Below, one piece after another: positions 1 through 29,800 of a stretch of 64,000 nt of DNA (the stretch's first letter is position 1; each line of letters begins with the position of its first letter). Made by a program: the position numbers and the translations under genes. Source of the stretch: Corella eumyota (lineage: Eukaryota; Chordata; Ascidiacea; Phlebobranchia; Corellidae); the NCBI GenBank assembly GCA_963082875.1, contig OY720098.1, positions 8,494,001 through 8,558,000 on the forward strand. The letters run 5' to 3'. The notes below the pieces were generated by a model. It did not search any database. It saw only the letters and a program-made list of their open reading frames with translations, and was not told where the DNA came from.

Positions 1-1020
1 CTTTAAGCAAACGTGAAAATGTTCATGGCAGATAATGTGGATAGAAGTTAACGTTTGTTGATCACTGTCGCTAAGCGTTGTCACTTAAATATCCATTAAG
101 AAAGCTGTAAACAATGCATACCTGGTATTTTTTTTGAGTTAGATGAACAAAACTGAATTTCTGTAGTGGTTAAATAACATTCTGACTTCGGAAGGCTAGA
201 ATACAATTACTTGTTAATCGCAAACTTCTCAATTTTTAATTGTAAATTATATGTAATTATTTATACTTTAATTTTTCTTTTATGTTTCAGATATTCGACT
301 ACAAATAATGCAGTTTACATTTAAAAATGCATAATATTTAGTATTCAATACAAAAAATCAGTTACCATTATGAATTTAATCTACAGCTAAATTTAACTTG
401 TAAGTACTTAATTAAAAACAAGTAAGTAAATGACACGGTTGAGTTTCCACACAATTTCGAATGAAGCTCGAAGTCATGTAGTGAAGAAATTTCCCGAGGA
501 GTCGCTTTAGCATGACGTCATACAACGCGTGATTTAAAGGCAAAAGAATTGCTACTTTTTAATTTTTTAACAATTTAAATTAAATTACAATAACACTAAA
601 AGTAGATAATGGAAAGACATTAAGTTTATTTGTTACAATTCTTATGTATTACGCGAAATGTCCTTTTAATAACATAATCCAAGACTGTAATAACCTACCA
701 AGTTAACATAGCTTTGTATAAAATCAACTGAAAAATTATATAATAAAAAATAATCCAGCACAAATATTAATTTTAATTTTATATCTAAGGAATTACAATA
801 ACCGGGATTACCTTAGGTGCATTAAAGCCTAAAAGTTTGACTATGATCAACTAAGCTAAGCTGTTAAATTAATTTAATTAAAAGGTGTCGACAAAAAGTT
901 AAATTAAAGAAGGGAAAATATTTAAAAAACTATAAAATTGAGAACATAATCCCTTTTTAAATCACAACTATTTGCTTGTCCCAATATTTCTTAACTTAAA
1001 TTATTTTTATTTGGACAAAT
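1..1020 (-). promoter_or_regulatory. 5' flank of a further MYH copy lying left of the window
   Basis: This stretch matches 12306-13325 almost base for base and matches about 24590-25510 more loosely. Both of those lie directly upstream of the start codons of MYH copies A and B. By that alignment, bases 1-1020 are the upstream flank of another minus-strand MYH gene whose coding part lies beyond the left edge. It contains the conserved TGACGTCA block at about 465-560. I see no open reading frame worth calling. That the array continues to the left is inferred from this flank alone. Confidence 0.75.
465..560 (-). promoter_or_regulatory. Conserved CRE-containing block, unit 0
   Basis: The palindromic CRE site TGACGTCA lies at 513-520 inside about 95 bases that are strongly conserved in all three upstream flanks (also about 12770-12865 and 25075-25170). 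The surrounding AT-rich sequence of the third flank is much less conserved. CRE-like sites are known contributors to ascidian muscle gene enhancers, so an enhancer role for the left-hand MYH gene is a reasonable inference. Confidence 0.55.
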
Positions 1021-1218
1021 TATTTATATTTTTTAGACATTTTATTATTATGAGCATTTTAGACGTTTTATTTTTCTGAGTTTGCATTGGTTACTATGAA
1101 ATGCTTATACCAACTTAACATCCCAATACCTTACTATAATAAATTTTTAGAAAAATTTAAAATTCAACTACAAGGTAATGTTGTCCGGTTCTAGACAAAA
1201 CATAATTACACTACCGTT

Positions 1219-1280
1219 CTCCTAAATTCTTTCCTACGGTATACGGTCCTCCTAAATTCTGTTCTACGGTAAACGAAACG
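1219..1280. repeat. Two tandem ~30-bp repeats, spacer block 1
   Basis: Two adjacent units begin CTCCTAAATTCT and end with a CTACGGTAxACGG-like core (1219-1248 and 1249-1280). A second pair of the same units lies about 666 bases further on (1885-1945). The set recurs in the next spacer (about 13522-13584). Function unknown. Confidence 0.8.
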
Positions 1281-1486
1281 TTGTTTTCTCTAACGTACTT
1301 TACGGGTTACTGTCGGCTTAATTTAATTTTAAAAATAACTTAACGTAACTCTGACACTAATTTATCACTCAAAAACCTATAACACAAGTTCAGACAAAAC
1401 AATCATTTATTAAAACAATTAAAAAAAAACAATTTTACATAATAACTTAAAAAGAAACAATTTTATAGAAAGATAGGATTTTGTTC

Positions 1487-1510
1487 CGCACATTGTACCT
1501 TTACAATGTG
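1487..1510. other. Perfect 10-bp hairpin in MYH spacer
   Basis: GCACATTGTA and TACAATGTGC flank a 4-base loop (CCTT), giving a perfect 10-bp stem. The identical hairpin recurs at 13791-13814. It lies in the spacer between MYH genes, about 0.9 kb beyond the MYH poly(A) signal. It could form an RNA or cruciform structure; no function can be assigned. Confidence 0.7.
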
Positions 1511-1884
1511 CAGTCGTGTTTGCTTATTAACAACACACTTCGTTTGGAGTCTGTCTGTTAATTAACAACAAACTTAGATAGGGTTGGGGTAAGAATATAT
1601 ATATTTGAAGAATAAGATATTGTCTGCAAGACAACCGTCGGTGTTAAGTAAAGTGGCAAACTTAAAACAATAGGTCTTGTCTGACGACTACTAATTAGCA
1701 ACAAGCGTACTGCCTAATTTGAGACTTAATTGAACTTACAACTGTTAATTAAACTATATTACACTAAAGTGTAGTAATTTATAGCTGATGTTTATTATTT
1801 ATTGCATTTTATGTTAATAGTTACACTTTTACAAGTAGAAAAAACACATAAAAATTCGACACAAAACATAATTACACTACGGTT

Positions 1885-1945
1885 CTCCTAAATTCTTTCC
1901 TACGGTATACGGTCCTTCCAAATTTCCTCCTACGGTAAACGGAAC
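1885..1945. repeat. Two tandem ~30-bp repeats, spacer block 2
   Basis: Second pair of the ~30-base units seen at 1219-1280. It is preceded by the same leader (AAAACATAATTACACTAC) and followed by the same AACGTTGTTTT trailer. About 95 bases are thus duplicated directly, roughly 570 bases apart, within the spacer. The copy in the next spacer is at about 14189-14249. Confidence 0.8.
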
Positions 1946-1959
1946 GTTGTTTTGTTTAG

Positions 1960-2147
1960 AGCCGGACAACATACGTGATCCGGTAAAACGAATGAGCAGT
2001 GTAAAGTCTATTACTTCCACGCCAGAAACAAAACTAAACAGAAGAAATGCAAGGCGAAAATATTTTATAATTGTGCCAAAACTTGGCGAAATGCGAGAAA
2101 TTTCAGGACGTATTATTGCAAGATCTATTGTAAGAAATCCAAATTAA
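1960..2147 (+). CDS. Unidentified exon-like open frame in spacer (copy 1)
   Basis: An open frame follows a good splice-acceptor-like tract (TTGTTTTGTTTAG) and runs to a TAA at 2145-2147. Its base composition is richer in G+C than the surrounding spacer. The first in-frame ATG is at 1993 and would give a basic 51-residue peptide (KLNRRNARRKYF core). I do not recognise the family. It could be the last exon of a small plus-strand gene, a captured host exon or a remnant of a transposable element. It is repeated identically at 14264-14451, so conservation between the copies is not independent evidence of function. Confidence 0.3.
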
Positions 2148-2404
2148 ACTGTTATGGTTTCATTTAATATTTGTAAATAGTTTTAAATGAACAGCATAAC
2201 CGTAGTGATATTTCTATTATAAATTTTTAACGTTAAATTTTAAATAGTTACATTTAACTAAATTCTTGTTTGCAAAAGTGTTACATAGTTTTGCTTGTGT
2301 AGTAGGCTATAACCTTGTTCATTGAGTAACTTATTACTTTTAACAACTTTTTGATATAAATACATATTGAAAATTAAAGAAAGAGAAAAGTAATTGCATT
2401 AAAT

Positions 2405-2410
2405 TTTATT
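2405..2410 (-). terminator. Poly(A) signal of MYH copy A
   Basis: AATAAA on the minus strand about 60 bases beyond the MYH stop codon. The resulting 3' UTR would be about 80-90 bases. Confidence 0.7.
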
Positions 2411-2468
2411 GACAAATAAATACTTCACAACATAATGAAAAGTAAGTCCGTCGCCAAAAGTCGATGAT

Positions 2469-11566
<9,098 letters not shown>

Positions 11567-11649
11567 CTTAAATTAGTTTTCTTGATTGAAAACAACTTGA
11601 AACAAGAGTAAACGTTTTGTTTTACTGAGTAATGGTAAGCAAATGCTTT

Positions 11650-11760
11650 GTGATTTGTAAGTGAATATGTTGTGGCTTTTATAGTTTTCAAACCTTCTAC
11701 CTTTTTTAAACTGAACTTCTGTCGACACCTTTCGTATATGTAGCCACAGCTGATATAGGT
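11650..11760 (-). promoter_or_regulatory. MYH copy A core promoter
   Basis: On the minus strand TATAAAAG (11676-11683) lies about 110 bases before the ATG, which implies transcription starting near 11650. A CAGCTG E-box (11747-11752) lies about 65 bases upstream of it, next to AGGTGA-like T-box half-site sequence. The TATA box, E-box and surrounding 80 bases are conserved in copy B, while flanking sequence is not. MyoD-type E-boxes and Tbx6 sites are known features of ascidian muscle promoters; their use here is inferred. Confidence 0.65.
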
Positions 11761-11839
11761 GATCATCTTGTCTCTTGCTTTGAATAAAGGTGTGACTGCA
11801 AGTTTTCAAAATAGTGCTAGATAAAACAGCCACATAGCC

Positions 11840-12305
11840 TACATGAACAATAACAAAAATATTTGTTTATTTTAATAACAATTCAAATTATGTTAGCGAT
11901 ATTGTAAATTTATATAAAAAATAAATTGTTTTTATTAATTGTCGTATTGTCAGATAAGGCAAAATATAATTCAAAAAGTTTGGTGATCGTGGTATTTTTA
12001 ACAAAGTCCCTTGGGCAATAGTTGTGATTTGAAAATCAAAGTTATTTTTACATTGTTTAAAAAACTAATCCAACACATTTCAATACAGATTTCGCTTATA
12101 GGCATTTAATTTCAAAATTAATTTTAGTCTGATCATTTTACATAGTTTGCCTTTAAACTATATCTTTTTGCGTATCTACTATGCCTTAAGACTTAAACGG
12201 CTGAATAAAAATAATACCAACAAAATAAAACGAAAATTTAACTGTTTGATTTAAAATAAATTTAGCATAAGTAAATGCTAAAATTTGTAACAAAGATTGC
12301 CACCA
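11840..12305. other. Upstream flank of MYH copy A, non-coding
   Basis: AT-rich DNA between the copy A promoter and the start of the near-identical block. It is alignable with 24160-24590 upstream of copy B, with many substitutions and small indels. I see no gene in it. Confidence 0.6.
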
Positions 12306-12769
12306 CTTTAAGCAAACGTGAAAATGTTCATGGCAGATAATGTGGATAGAAGTTAACGTTTGTTGATCACTGTCGCTAAGCGTTGTCACTTAAATATCCA
12401 TTAAGAAAGCTGTAAACAATGCATACCTGGTATTTTTTTTGAGTTAGATGAACAAAACTGAATTTCTGTAGTGGTTAAATAACATTCTGACTTCGGAAGG
12501 CTAGAATACAATTACTTGTTAATCGCAAACTTCTCAATTTTTAATTGTAAATTATATGTAATTATTTATACTTTAATTTTTCTTTTATGTTTCAGATATT
12601 CGACTACAAATAATGCAGTTTACATTTAAAAATGCATAATATTTAGTATTCAATACAAAAAATCAGTTACCATTATGAATTTAATCTACAGCTAAATTTA
12701 ACTTGTAAGTACTTAATTAAAAACAAGTAAGTAAATGACACGGTTGAGTTTCCACACAATTTCGAATGA

Positions 12770-12865
12770 AGCTCGAAGTCATGTAGTGAAGAAATTTCCC
12801 GAGGAGTCGCTTTAGCATGACGTCATACAACGCGTGATTTAAAGGCAAAAGAATTGCTACTTTTT
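12770..12865 (-). promoter_or_regulatory. Conserved CRE-containing block upstream of MYH copy A
   Basis: TGACGTCA at 12818-12825, about 1,250 bases upstream of the copy A ATG, within the block shared by all three flanks. See the counterpart at 25075-25170, which is embedded in more diverged sequence and so shows the local conservation best. Confidence 0.6.
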
Positions 12866-13325
12866 AATTTTTTAACAATTTAAATTAAATTACAATAACA
12901 CTAAAAGTAGATAATGGAAAGACATTAAGTTTATTTGTTACAATTCTTATGTATTACGCGAAATGTCCTTTTAATAACATAATCCAAGACTGTAATAACC
13001 TACCAAGTTAACATAGCTTTGTATAAAATCAACTGAAAAATTATATAATAAAAAATAATCCAGCACAAATATTAATTTTAATTTTATATCTAAGGAATTA
13101 CAATAACCGGGATTACCTTAGGTGCATTAAAGCCTAAAAGTTTGACTATGATCAACTAAGCTAAGCTGTTAAATTAATTTAATTAAAAGGTGTCGACAAA
13201 AAGTTAAATTAAAGAAGGGAAAATATTTAAAAAACTATAAAATTGAGAACATAATCCCTTTTTAAATCACAACTATTTGCTTGTCCCAATATTTCTTAAC
13301 TTAAATTATTTTTATTTGGACAAAT

Positions 13326-14690
13326 TATTTATATTTTTTAGACATTTTATTATTATGAGCATTTTAGACGTTTTATTTTTCTGAGTTTGCATTGGTTACT
13401 ATGAAATGCTTATACCAACTTAACATCCCAATACCTTACTATAATAAATTTTTAGAAAAATTTAAAATTCAACTACAAGGTAATGTTGTCCGGTTCTAGA
13501 CAAAACATAATTACACTACCGTCTCCTAAATTCTTTCCTACGGTATACGGTCCTCCTAAATTCTGTTCTACGGTAAACGAAACGTTGTTTTCTCTAACGT
13601 ACTTTACGGGTTACTGTCGGCTTAATTTAATTTTAAAAATAACTTAACGTAACTCTGACACTAATTTATCACTCAAAAACCTATAACACAAGTTCAGACA
13701 AAACAATCATTTATTAAAACAATTAAAAAAAAACAATTTTACATAATAACTTAAAAAGAAACAATTTTATAGAAAGATAGGATTTTGTTCCGCACATTGT
13801 ACCTTTACAATGTGCAGTCGTGTTTGCTTATTAACAACACACTTCGTTTGGAGTCTGTCTGTTAATTAACAACAAACTTAGATAGGGTTGGGGTAAGAAT
13901 ATATATATTTGAAGAATAAGATATTGTCTGCAAGACAACCGTCGGTGTTAAGTAAAGTGGCAAACTTAAAACAATAGGTCTTGTCTGACGACTACTAATT
14001 AGCAACAAGCGTACTGCCTAATTTGAGACTTAATTGAACTTACAACTGTTAATTAAACTATATTACACTAAAGTGTAGTAATTTATAGCTGATGTTTATT
14101 ATTTATTGCATTTTATGTTAATAGTTACACTTTTACAAGTAGAAAAAACACATAAAAATTCGACACAAAACATAATTACACTACGGTTCTCCTAAATTCT
14201 TTCCTACGGTATACGGTCCTTCCAAATTTCCTCCTACGGTAAACGGAACGTTGTTTTGTTTAGAGCCGGACAACATACGTGATCCGGTAAAACGAATGAG
14301 CAGTGTAAAGTCTATTACTTCCACGCCAGAAACAAAACTAAACAGAAGAAATGCAAGGCGAAAATATTTTATAATTGTGCCAAAACTTGGCGAAATGCGA
14401 GAAATTTCAGGACGTATTATTGCAAGATCTATTGTAAGAAATCCAAATTAAACTGTTATGGTTTCATTTAATATTTGTAAATAGTTTTAAATGAACAGCA
14501 TAACCGTAGTGATATTTCTATTATAAATTTTTAACGTTAAATTTTAAATAGTTACATTTAACTAAATTCTTGTTTGCAAAAGTGTTACATAGTTTTGCTT
14601 GTGTAGTAGGCTATAACCTTGTTCATTGAGTAACTTATTACTTTTAACAACTTTTTGATATAAATACATATTGAAAATTAAAGAAAGAGA
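13326..14690. other. MYH spacer, second copy
   Basis: Non-coding spacer between the upstream flank of copy A and the 3' end of copy B. It is identical in layout to 1020-2385: two blocks of ~30-bp repeats (about 13522-13584 and 14189-14249), a 10-bp hairpin (13791-13814) and the unidentified exon-like frame (14264-14451). Confidence 0.8.
14264..14451 (+). CDS. Unidentified exon-like open frame in spacer (copy 2)
   Basis: Identical copy of the frame at 1960-2147, with the same acceptor-like tract before it and the same TAA. The first in-frame ATG is at 14297. It gives no additional evidence for function because the whole block was duplicated recently. Confidence 0.3.
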
Positions 14691-14708
14691 AAAGTAATTG
14701 CATTAAAT

Positions 14709-14714
14709 TTTATT
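14709..14714 (-). terminator. Poly(A) signal of MYH copy B
   Basis: AATAAA on the minus strand, at the same place relative to the stop codon as in copy A. Confidence 0.7.
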
Positions 14715-14772
14715 GACAAATAAATACTTCACAACATAATGAAAAGTAAGTCCGTCGCCAAAAGTCGATGAT

Positions 14773-23893
<9,121 letters not shown>

Positions 23894-23979
23894 TTTAAAT
23901 TACTTTTCCTAATTGAAAACAACTTGAAACAAAGGTAAAGTTTTGGTTTTACTAAGTAATGGTAAGCAAATGCTTTGTG

Positions 23980-24085
23980 ATTTAAAAGTGAATATGTTGT
24001 GGCTTTTATAGTTTTCAAACCTTTTACCTTTTTTTAAACTGAACTTGTGTCGACACCTTTCGTATATGTAGCCACAGCTGATGTA
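23980..24085 (-). promoter_or_regulatory. MYH copy B core promoter
   Basis: TATAAAAG on the minus strand at 24003-24010 and a CAGCTG E-box at 24075-24080, with the same spacing as in copy A (about 65 bases). The sequence between and around them is conserved with copy A. Confidence 0.65.
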
Positions 24086-24159
24086 GGTGATCATCTTGTC
24101 TCTTGCTTTGGATAAAGGTGTGGCTGCAAAGTTTCTTTATAGTGCTAGATATAACAGCA

Positions 24160-25510
24160 ACATAGCCGTTACGGACAATAACATAAACATTAGTTCATTA
24201 TCAAATTAAACATTAGTTTCATTATCAAATTATGTGAACATATTGTAGTTTTATAAATATAAATTAATTATTGTAACTTTCAGCTAAGGTCAAATTTAAT
24301 TTAAGTTATTTTATGATTGTTGTATACTTAACCTTTTATAAAACTAAGTGAACACATTCTAATACAGATTGCGCTTATAGACATTTAATTTCAAGAATTA
24401 ATTAACATTTAAACATTTCCCAAAGTTTGCCTTTAAAACTCTTTTTTTTCGCGTGTCTACTATGCCGTTAAACTCTAACGGGTTATTAAAGGTAAGGTCA
24501 ACAAAGGAAAACGTAAATTTAGTTGTTTGATTATGATTTTAAAGAATTTGCTTATGTTAATTCTAAAATTATAACAAAGGTTGCAATTACTTAAAGCAAA
24601 CGTGAAAAATGTTCATAACAGTTAATGTGTGACAAGTAATTAAATTTTGTTGAGTGATGTCGCTAAGCATCGTTGTGGCTATGACACTTGCTAAAAAAGC
24701 TTATATAATACATAATACAGCTTATATAATACAAAGAAAATAATACATACCTGGTATTTTTAATGAAGTTGGTTAAATAAACAATATTTTCTGCAGTAGT
24801 TAAATAACATTCTGACATTGGAGGGCCAGAAAATAAGTACTTGTTAATCGCAAATTTCTCGATATTCGATTGTAAAGTATATGTAAGTATTATACTTTCT
24901 TTAATATTCCAGATTCTACAAATAACGCAGTTTACGTATAAAAACATAATATTAAATATTAAAACTAAAAATTCAGTTCCTGTTTTTGATTTGCTCTACA
25001 GCTGATTTTTTTGTTTATACTGAGTAAAACAAGTAAGCAAATGACACGGTTGATTTTCTACACAATTTTGAATTAAGCTCGAAGTCATGTGGTGAAGAAA
25101 TTTTCCAGGAGTCGCTTTAGCATGACGTCATACAACGCGTGTTTTTAAAGGCAAAAGAGTTGCTAATTTTTAATATATTGACAATTTTATTTAATAGGAA
25201 TAAAATTTTAATAAAAAAATAGGAGTACATTAAGTTTATTTGTTACAATTTTTACGTATACTTATTCGACAAGTCGCTTCATTACCAAAAATGAAGACAA
25301 TTAACAACTTGGTAAGTTTACATACTACAATAATATTTCGAAAAAAAATAATAATTTATATAATCTAGCACAAATAACAATTTTTTTTTATATTTCAGGA
25401 TTCACAAGAATAAGTTTCGCCTTAGATGGATTGTAGTCTAAAATCATGTCACAAGCACTTGCTTGTCCCTATATTTGTTAACATAAGTTTGTTCTTGTTT
25501 TAAGTTATAA
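24160..25510 (-). promoter_or_regulatory. Upstream flank of MYH copy B
   Basis: From about 24590 to 25510 this aligns with 1-1020 and 12306-13325, with moderate divergence; before that it aligns with the diverged flank of copy A. A 24-base unit is duplicated near 24186-24232 (AACATTAGTT...ATCAAATTA). Coding potential is absent. The alignment ends near 25510, where the array appears to stop. Confidence 0.65.
25075..25170 (-). promoter_or_regulatory. Conserved CRE-containing block upstream of MYH copy B
   Basis: TGACGTCA at 25123-25130, about 1,230 bases upstream of the copy B ATG. About 95 bases around it match the other two flanks much better than the rest of this flank does. The matched core includes AGGAGTCGCTTTAGCATGA before the site and ACAACGCGTG after it. 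The same distance and orientation in each unit suggest a distal muscle enhancer. Confidence 0.6.
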
Positions 25511-25654
25511 CCTAGGAAGAAACTTACTTTAAGATAGCAATTTTAGGTTGTAAGGCTGTCTAAGATAGCTCCATATCTTAAGATGACTTTAGAAAAATTT
25601 GGGTTAACACGAATTGTAAATCTGGAATAGTATACTTAATTAAAAATAAACTAA

Positions 25655-26180
25655 AAAGAACAACGACGCAACGATGAATCAGTAAAATTTTAACAAAAAC
25701 TTAATGGAAAACTGAAATTTCTAACCAAGACGAGGAAGATGAAAAGAATTTGACCAAAACCCAAGAACTTGTTGATAAATTGTAAATCAAACTCGTAAGC
25801 AATATATTTTGTTTACAGTATTGTAAAAAACAATTAAGTGATGAAGTAAAAATAAAAATATTAATGTTATGATTTTAAGTAGCCTAAGTTTAGATAAAAC
25901 AAGCCAACTTCTTAACATTTGGCAAAGACCGCAGGCCTCAACACGAACTCGATGATACTTTAAACAAGATGCAATCAAAAGCTTAGAATACCTGCAAGGT
26001 TTTTTTCACAACAATTTGTGTAACACTATTTAGTCGTAAAAAAGGTTTAGGTATAAAATATTTCTAAATAAATTTTTAAATTTTTTTTAGCTTTGATTCA
26101 TGGGTGATTTAACTAAGACATTTTCTGTTTTCATTTTTAGTAATAAATTCGTCTTTTGGCGACTGACTCATTTTTCACTG
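25655..26180 (+). pseudogene. Inverted, decayed MYH 3'-end fragment
   Basis: On the plus strand, opposite to genes A and B, three pieces match the last MYH exons. About 25655-25795 matches the penultimate rod exon ([13 protein letters not shown] and QDLVDKLQ equivalents). About 25895-25990 matches the last large exon (QANxxxxGKxRxxQHELDD then LNKMxSKA), with an internal deletion. About 26120-26175 matches the final mini-exon and 3' UTR (TAATAAATTCGTC TTTTGGCGAC region). In-frame stops and frame changes show it is not functional. It marks a former MYH gene in the opposite orientation at the edge of the array. Confidence 0.8.
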
Positions 26181-26809
26181 CGTCGTAAAAAAATTCATTT
26201 TTAATAAAATATGCTGCATTAATTTTTTGTTTCTTGCTTTGGTAATGATTATAAGCCCATGTTTAGCAGGTTCTTTCTTTAACAATAACAAAATGTTAAA
26301 AATAAAAGTTACTGTATGAAGTATAAATTGTAAACTTTAGTTTAAAAAATCAATACGTTAAGAATTATTAGATAGTTATTTAAGATAAAAAGCCAAAAAT
26401 GCCGTTTCTAATTAATATACTTATGATTTTACAACAACCAAATTTTCACGTCAAAATCCTTGATCATTTTCCAGTTTATTATTTGGCTACCAAAACAAAA
26501 AAATCCTCTTACTACTTATGACGTCAACTGTCAAACTGTTTCCGATATTAATATTTAATATTAATATATTTTAAAGCATCTGTTTCTACTTGTTTCGTTA
26601 AAAAAAACAGAAATTTGTCACAACACATTTATCTAATTAACTTAAAGTTTGTTTTGTACTTAAGTTGTCATTACTGCACCATGAACAAAATTAGCGGTTT
26701 AGCAATTTTAGAGTTATAAAGTCTGAAAGTATTTTTTTTAGATTAATATTGATTTTAAATTTTGCCAATCAAATTGTTATAAGTGGACTTGTAATGTAAA
26801 TGAATTGAT
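26181..26809. other. PKD2 upstream region
   Basis: AT-rich sequence between the MYH fragment and the PKD2 start codon. It presumably holds the PKD2 promoter and 5' UTR. No TATA box or other motif stands out and no open frame is worth calling. Confidence 0.5.
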
Positions 26810-29800
26810 ATGTCTAAGAGAGTAAGTCCTACCAATTTAACACCACAGCAAGGGTTTGAATTGGATCAAATAAGTCAAGGTCAGTGTTATTTTTACGTTT
26901 TATTTCTTGTCTACTGACTGCCTGTTTAAATGTATATAATGTTTTTTAAAACAGTGTGAAAAATATGTTAATAGTTTTTATCTATAAATAAGATTAATTT
27001 TAATTTACTACCAGTTTTTGGTAAAGTGTATTTAAGCATTTAAGCATGTCATTTACAGACTTACATGCTTAAGAAAATAACCCACAGACTACCCAACAAT
27101 TAAATAAATAAAGAAAGTGGTACTTAAACTGCCATGTTAACAGAAATAGAACAGCCTGCGACATAACTTTCTCTAAATGAAAGTAGAGAAGTAGCTCTAC
27201 AATAAGCATCGTAGTTTTGATACATAATTTATTAGACATGCATATATTTGAAATTCTATATTTCAATTATAGTGCACACAATTTTAACCAGTTAAAGCAA
27301 TGGCAGAATGTCTTTTGTGCATTTTGTAATTTAGTTTTGAACAATATAATTTAGAGAATTAGAATAAAGGGATACATTATGATTTCCTATTTACAGTTAA
27401 TTTGCAGTACTGCTTCCTATTGCATTATACAGTTAGAAATTTAATTTTTGTAAAGATTTTAAGGCGAATTTTTGTATGTAAAACTAAGATTGGTTTTAAT
27501 TATGACTATATTGATGTATTTCTAATAGGTTTAGCAGGGTTTAAATTTATTTTGCAGAAATTTAAGTCAGTTTTAAATTAAAGAAGTTGATAAAAAGAAA
27601 TGCCCTCAGGTAGATGTGATTTGTCTTTTTATATTCCTATTGTTTTTTAAACTTTTTATTTTATAAAAAAAGCAGTGAGGAGTATGCAAGCATTTAAATA
27701 GTTTTTGTTTAAATTCAAATGTGCACTAAAAGGAACACAAATTTGAATAAAATATAAAATGTCAATGTTAATTTCTAGGTAGCCATAGACCTGGGAGTGC
27801 AGATTCAAGAAATGCTTGGGATAATGATGCATTCGATAACGATGGACCTCCTATAATTAACACCACTGGCTATCCCGGTAATTAAATTAAGCCAAAATAA
27901 TTATTAGTTTTAAGGCATTTTTTCACCTTGAATTTTGTTTTATGCCCCAGGCCTTTCAATATAATGTTGTATTGTTTGTGTGGTTAATGACAAAAAACAA
28001 TTGAAATCTATCCTTTTGTATTTTTTTTTAGTATATAAAATAAATTTGTGTATTTTTTTAATATATTATAAATACCTTTTAGGTATTTAAACAACCAAAA
28101 TTGACATTGTAAATTATGTGTAAATTTCAATGTTTGGCACCTTATTTGTTTTGTTCTCAGTGTTTAAGTGGATGAAATAATTTCTGTTCATGAATATTTT
28201 CGAACTGTCCAACATTATTCAGATTTTATAAATTATTGATTTGTGAGAACACAATTTAAATTGATTTCATTTATTTTTTTAGATTTATACAACATTTTAA
28301 TGTGTTTCCATTTTTCAGATTTTAATGACAAATATAATGAGCCGACAGCAATGTCCAGTGAAATGTATGTTTCTGCTGGGGTTCAAAGAAATGATGCCAT
28401 CAGTGATTATGGAGATGATGCTGGAGATGATCGCAAGGGAATCTGGAAAGTTTTTAAATCAAAATTAAGAGGTAAAACAAATAAAACATAAAAAATACAC
28501 CTTTTAAAAATGTTTTTATTTTTTTATTTGTAAAGATCCAAAAACAAATAGTCTACGTATTATTCAGCTTTTCATATTTTGTAACACTGTAATTAATAGC
28601 TTATTACTAGTAGAAGGTGTAAATTGTTACACATGTTTTAGCACTTCTGTAGCTTAGTTTTGTATTGTTACAATACAGACTTTTTTCTTCACTAAAGTCT
28701 CGAATTTCGTAATAGCCTTTATGTGGTAACAAAGCAATTGGCACCTTTATTAGGTGTTATGTATATATAGCCATTTGAAATAGCCAATTAAAATACAAAT
28801 GTTATTTAATACTTAAAATATGAAATTATTTTTTTCCAAATCTAATAAATATAAATCTTGTTTTATATAGTATTTTGGTGGTTATCTTCCAAAAAGATAA
28901 AACCCAATTAATAAAAAAATAAGATGACTTAAAAAATATTTATATATTAATTAAATTTTCAATTTTTTTAATAAGGTTTATGGGGAACAAGACAGACAGA
29001 AGACACAAACCAGGACCGTGAGTTGTTAATAAGAACAACAATTCGGGAACTTATTATTTACATCTTTTTTCTTATTACCTTGTGTATATGTAAGTCAAAA
29101 AAAAAAATTTTTTTCGAAAAAAAAATATTTTGACTTTCCATTAAATTTTATACGACAGATAACATTTAAATTTTTTTTCCAAACAAATATAACTTCAATT
29201 ATTTTATGTTTTACATGAATAATTTATTTTAATTTAATATTTTATTCATTGAAATTAACTCTAATAATAGTGTAAGATAAGAAAGCATTTATAATTCATA
29301 GGCATCTTATATTTATCATCATGTTTTAAATGTTATTAAATTTAATAATTAATAAGTTACCAATCAATTATATGTTGTTCACTTTGTTAAAAGACCTGTT
29401 TTTTAAATTTGACAAATTTTTCGACATTTTTTTATATTAATTTATTGTAAGAACTTAAATTATTATTTGATCTGGTTTAAATTACCAAAAAAAAGTTTAT
29501 CTTTATGTACATTTAATACTAACACAAAAAATGTTTAAAAAAAATTAAAATATTGAAAAATATTAAACTTTTTAAAAATTATAGAATTTTTAATTTTCAG
29601 TGACATTTGGAATGACAAGTTCAACTCATTATTATTACACTAAAGTAATGCAGGATTTGTTTATCGACAGCCAATTTCCAGTCACCAAAAACACTTTCAG
29701 AGGAATGACAACAATGCAGGATTTCTGGAGAGTAAGTCAATCAAGTTTTTTTATTAAATTTTTTTGGGTATTTGTGTGAAAAAGAGTAAAATAGTCCCTT

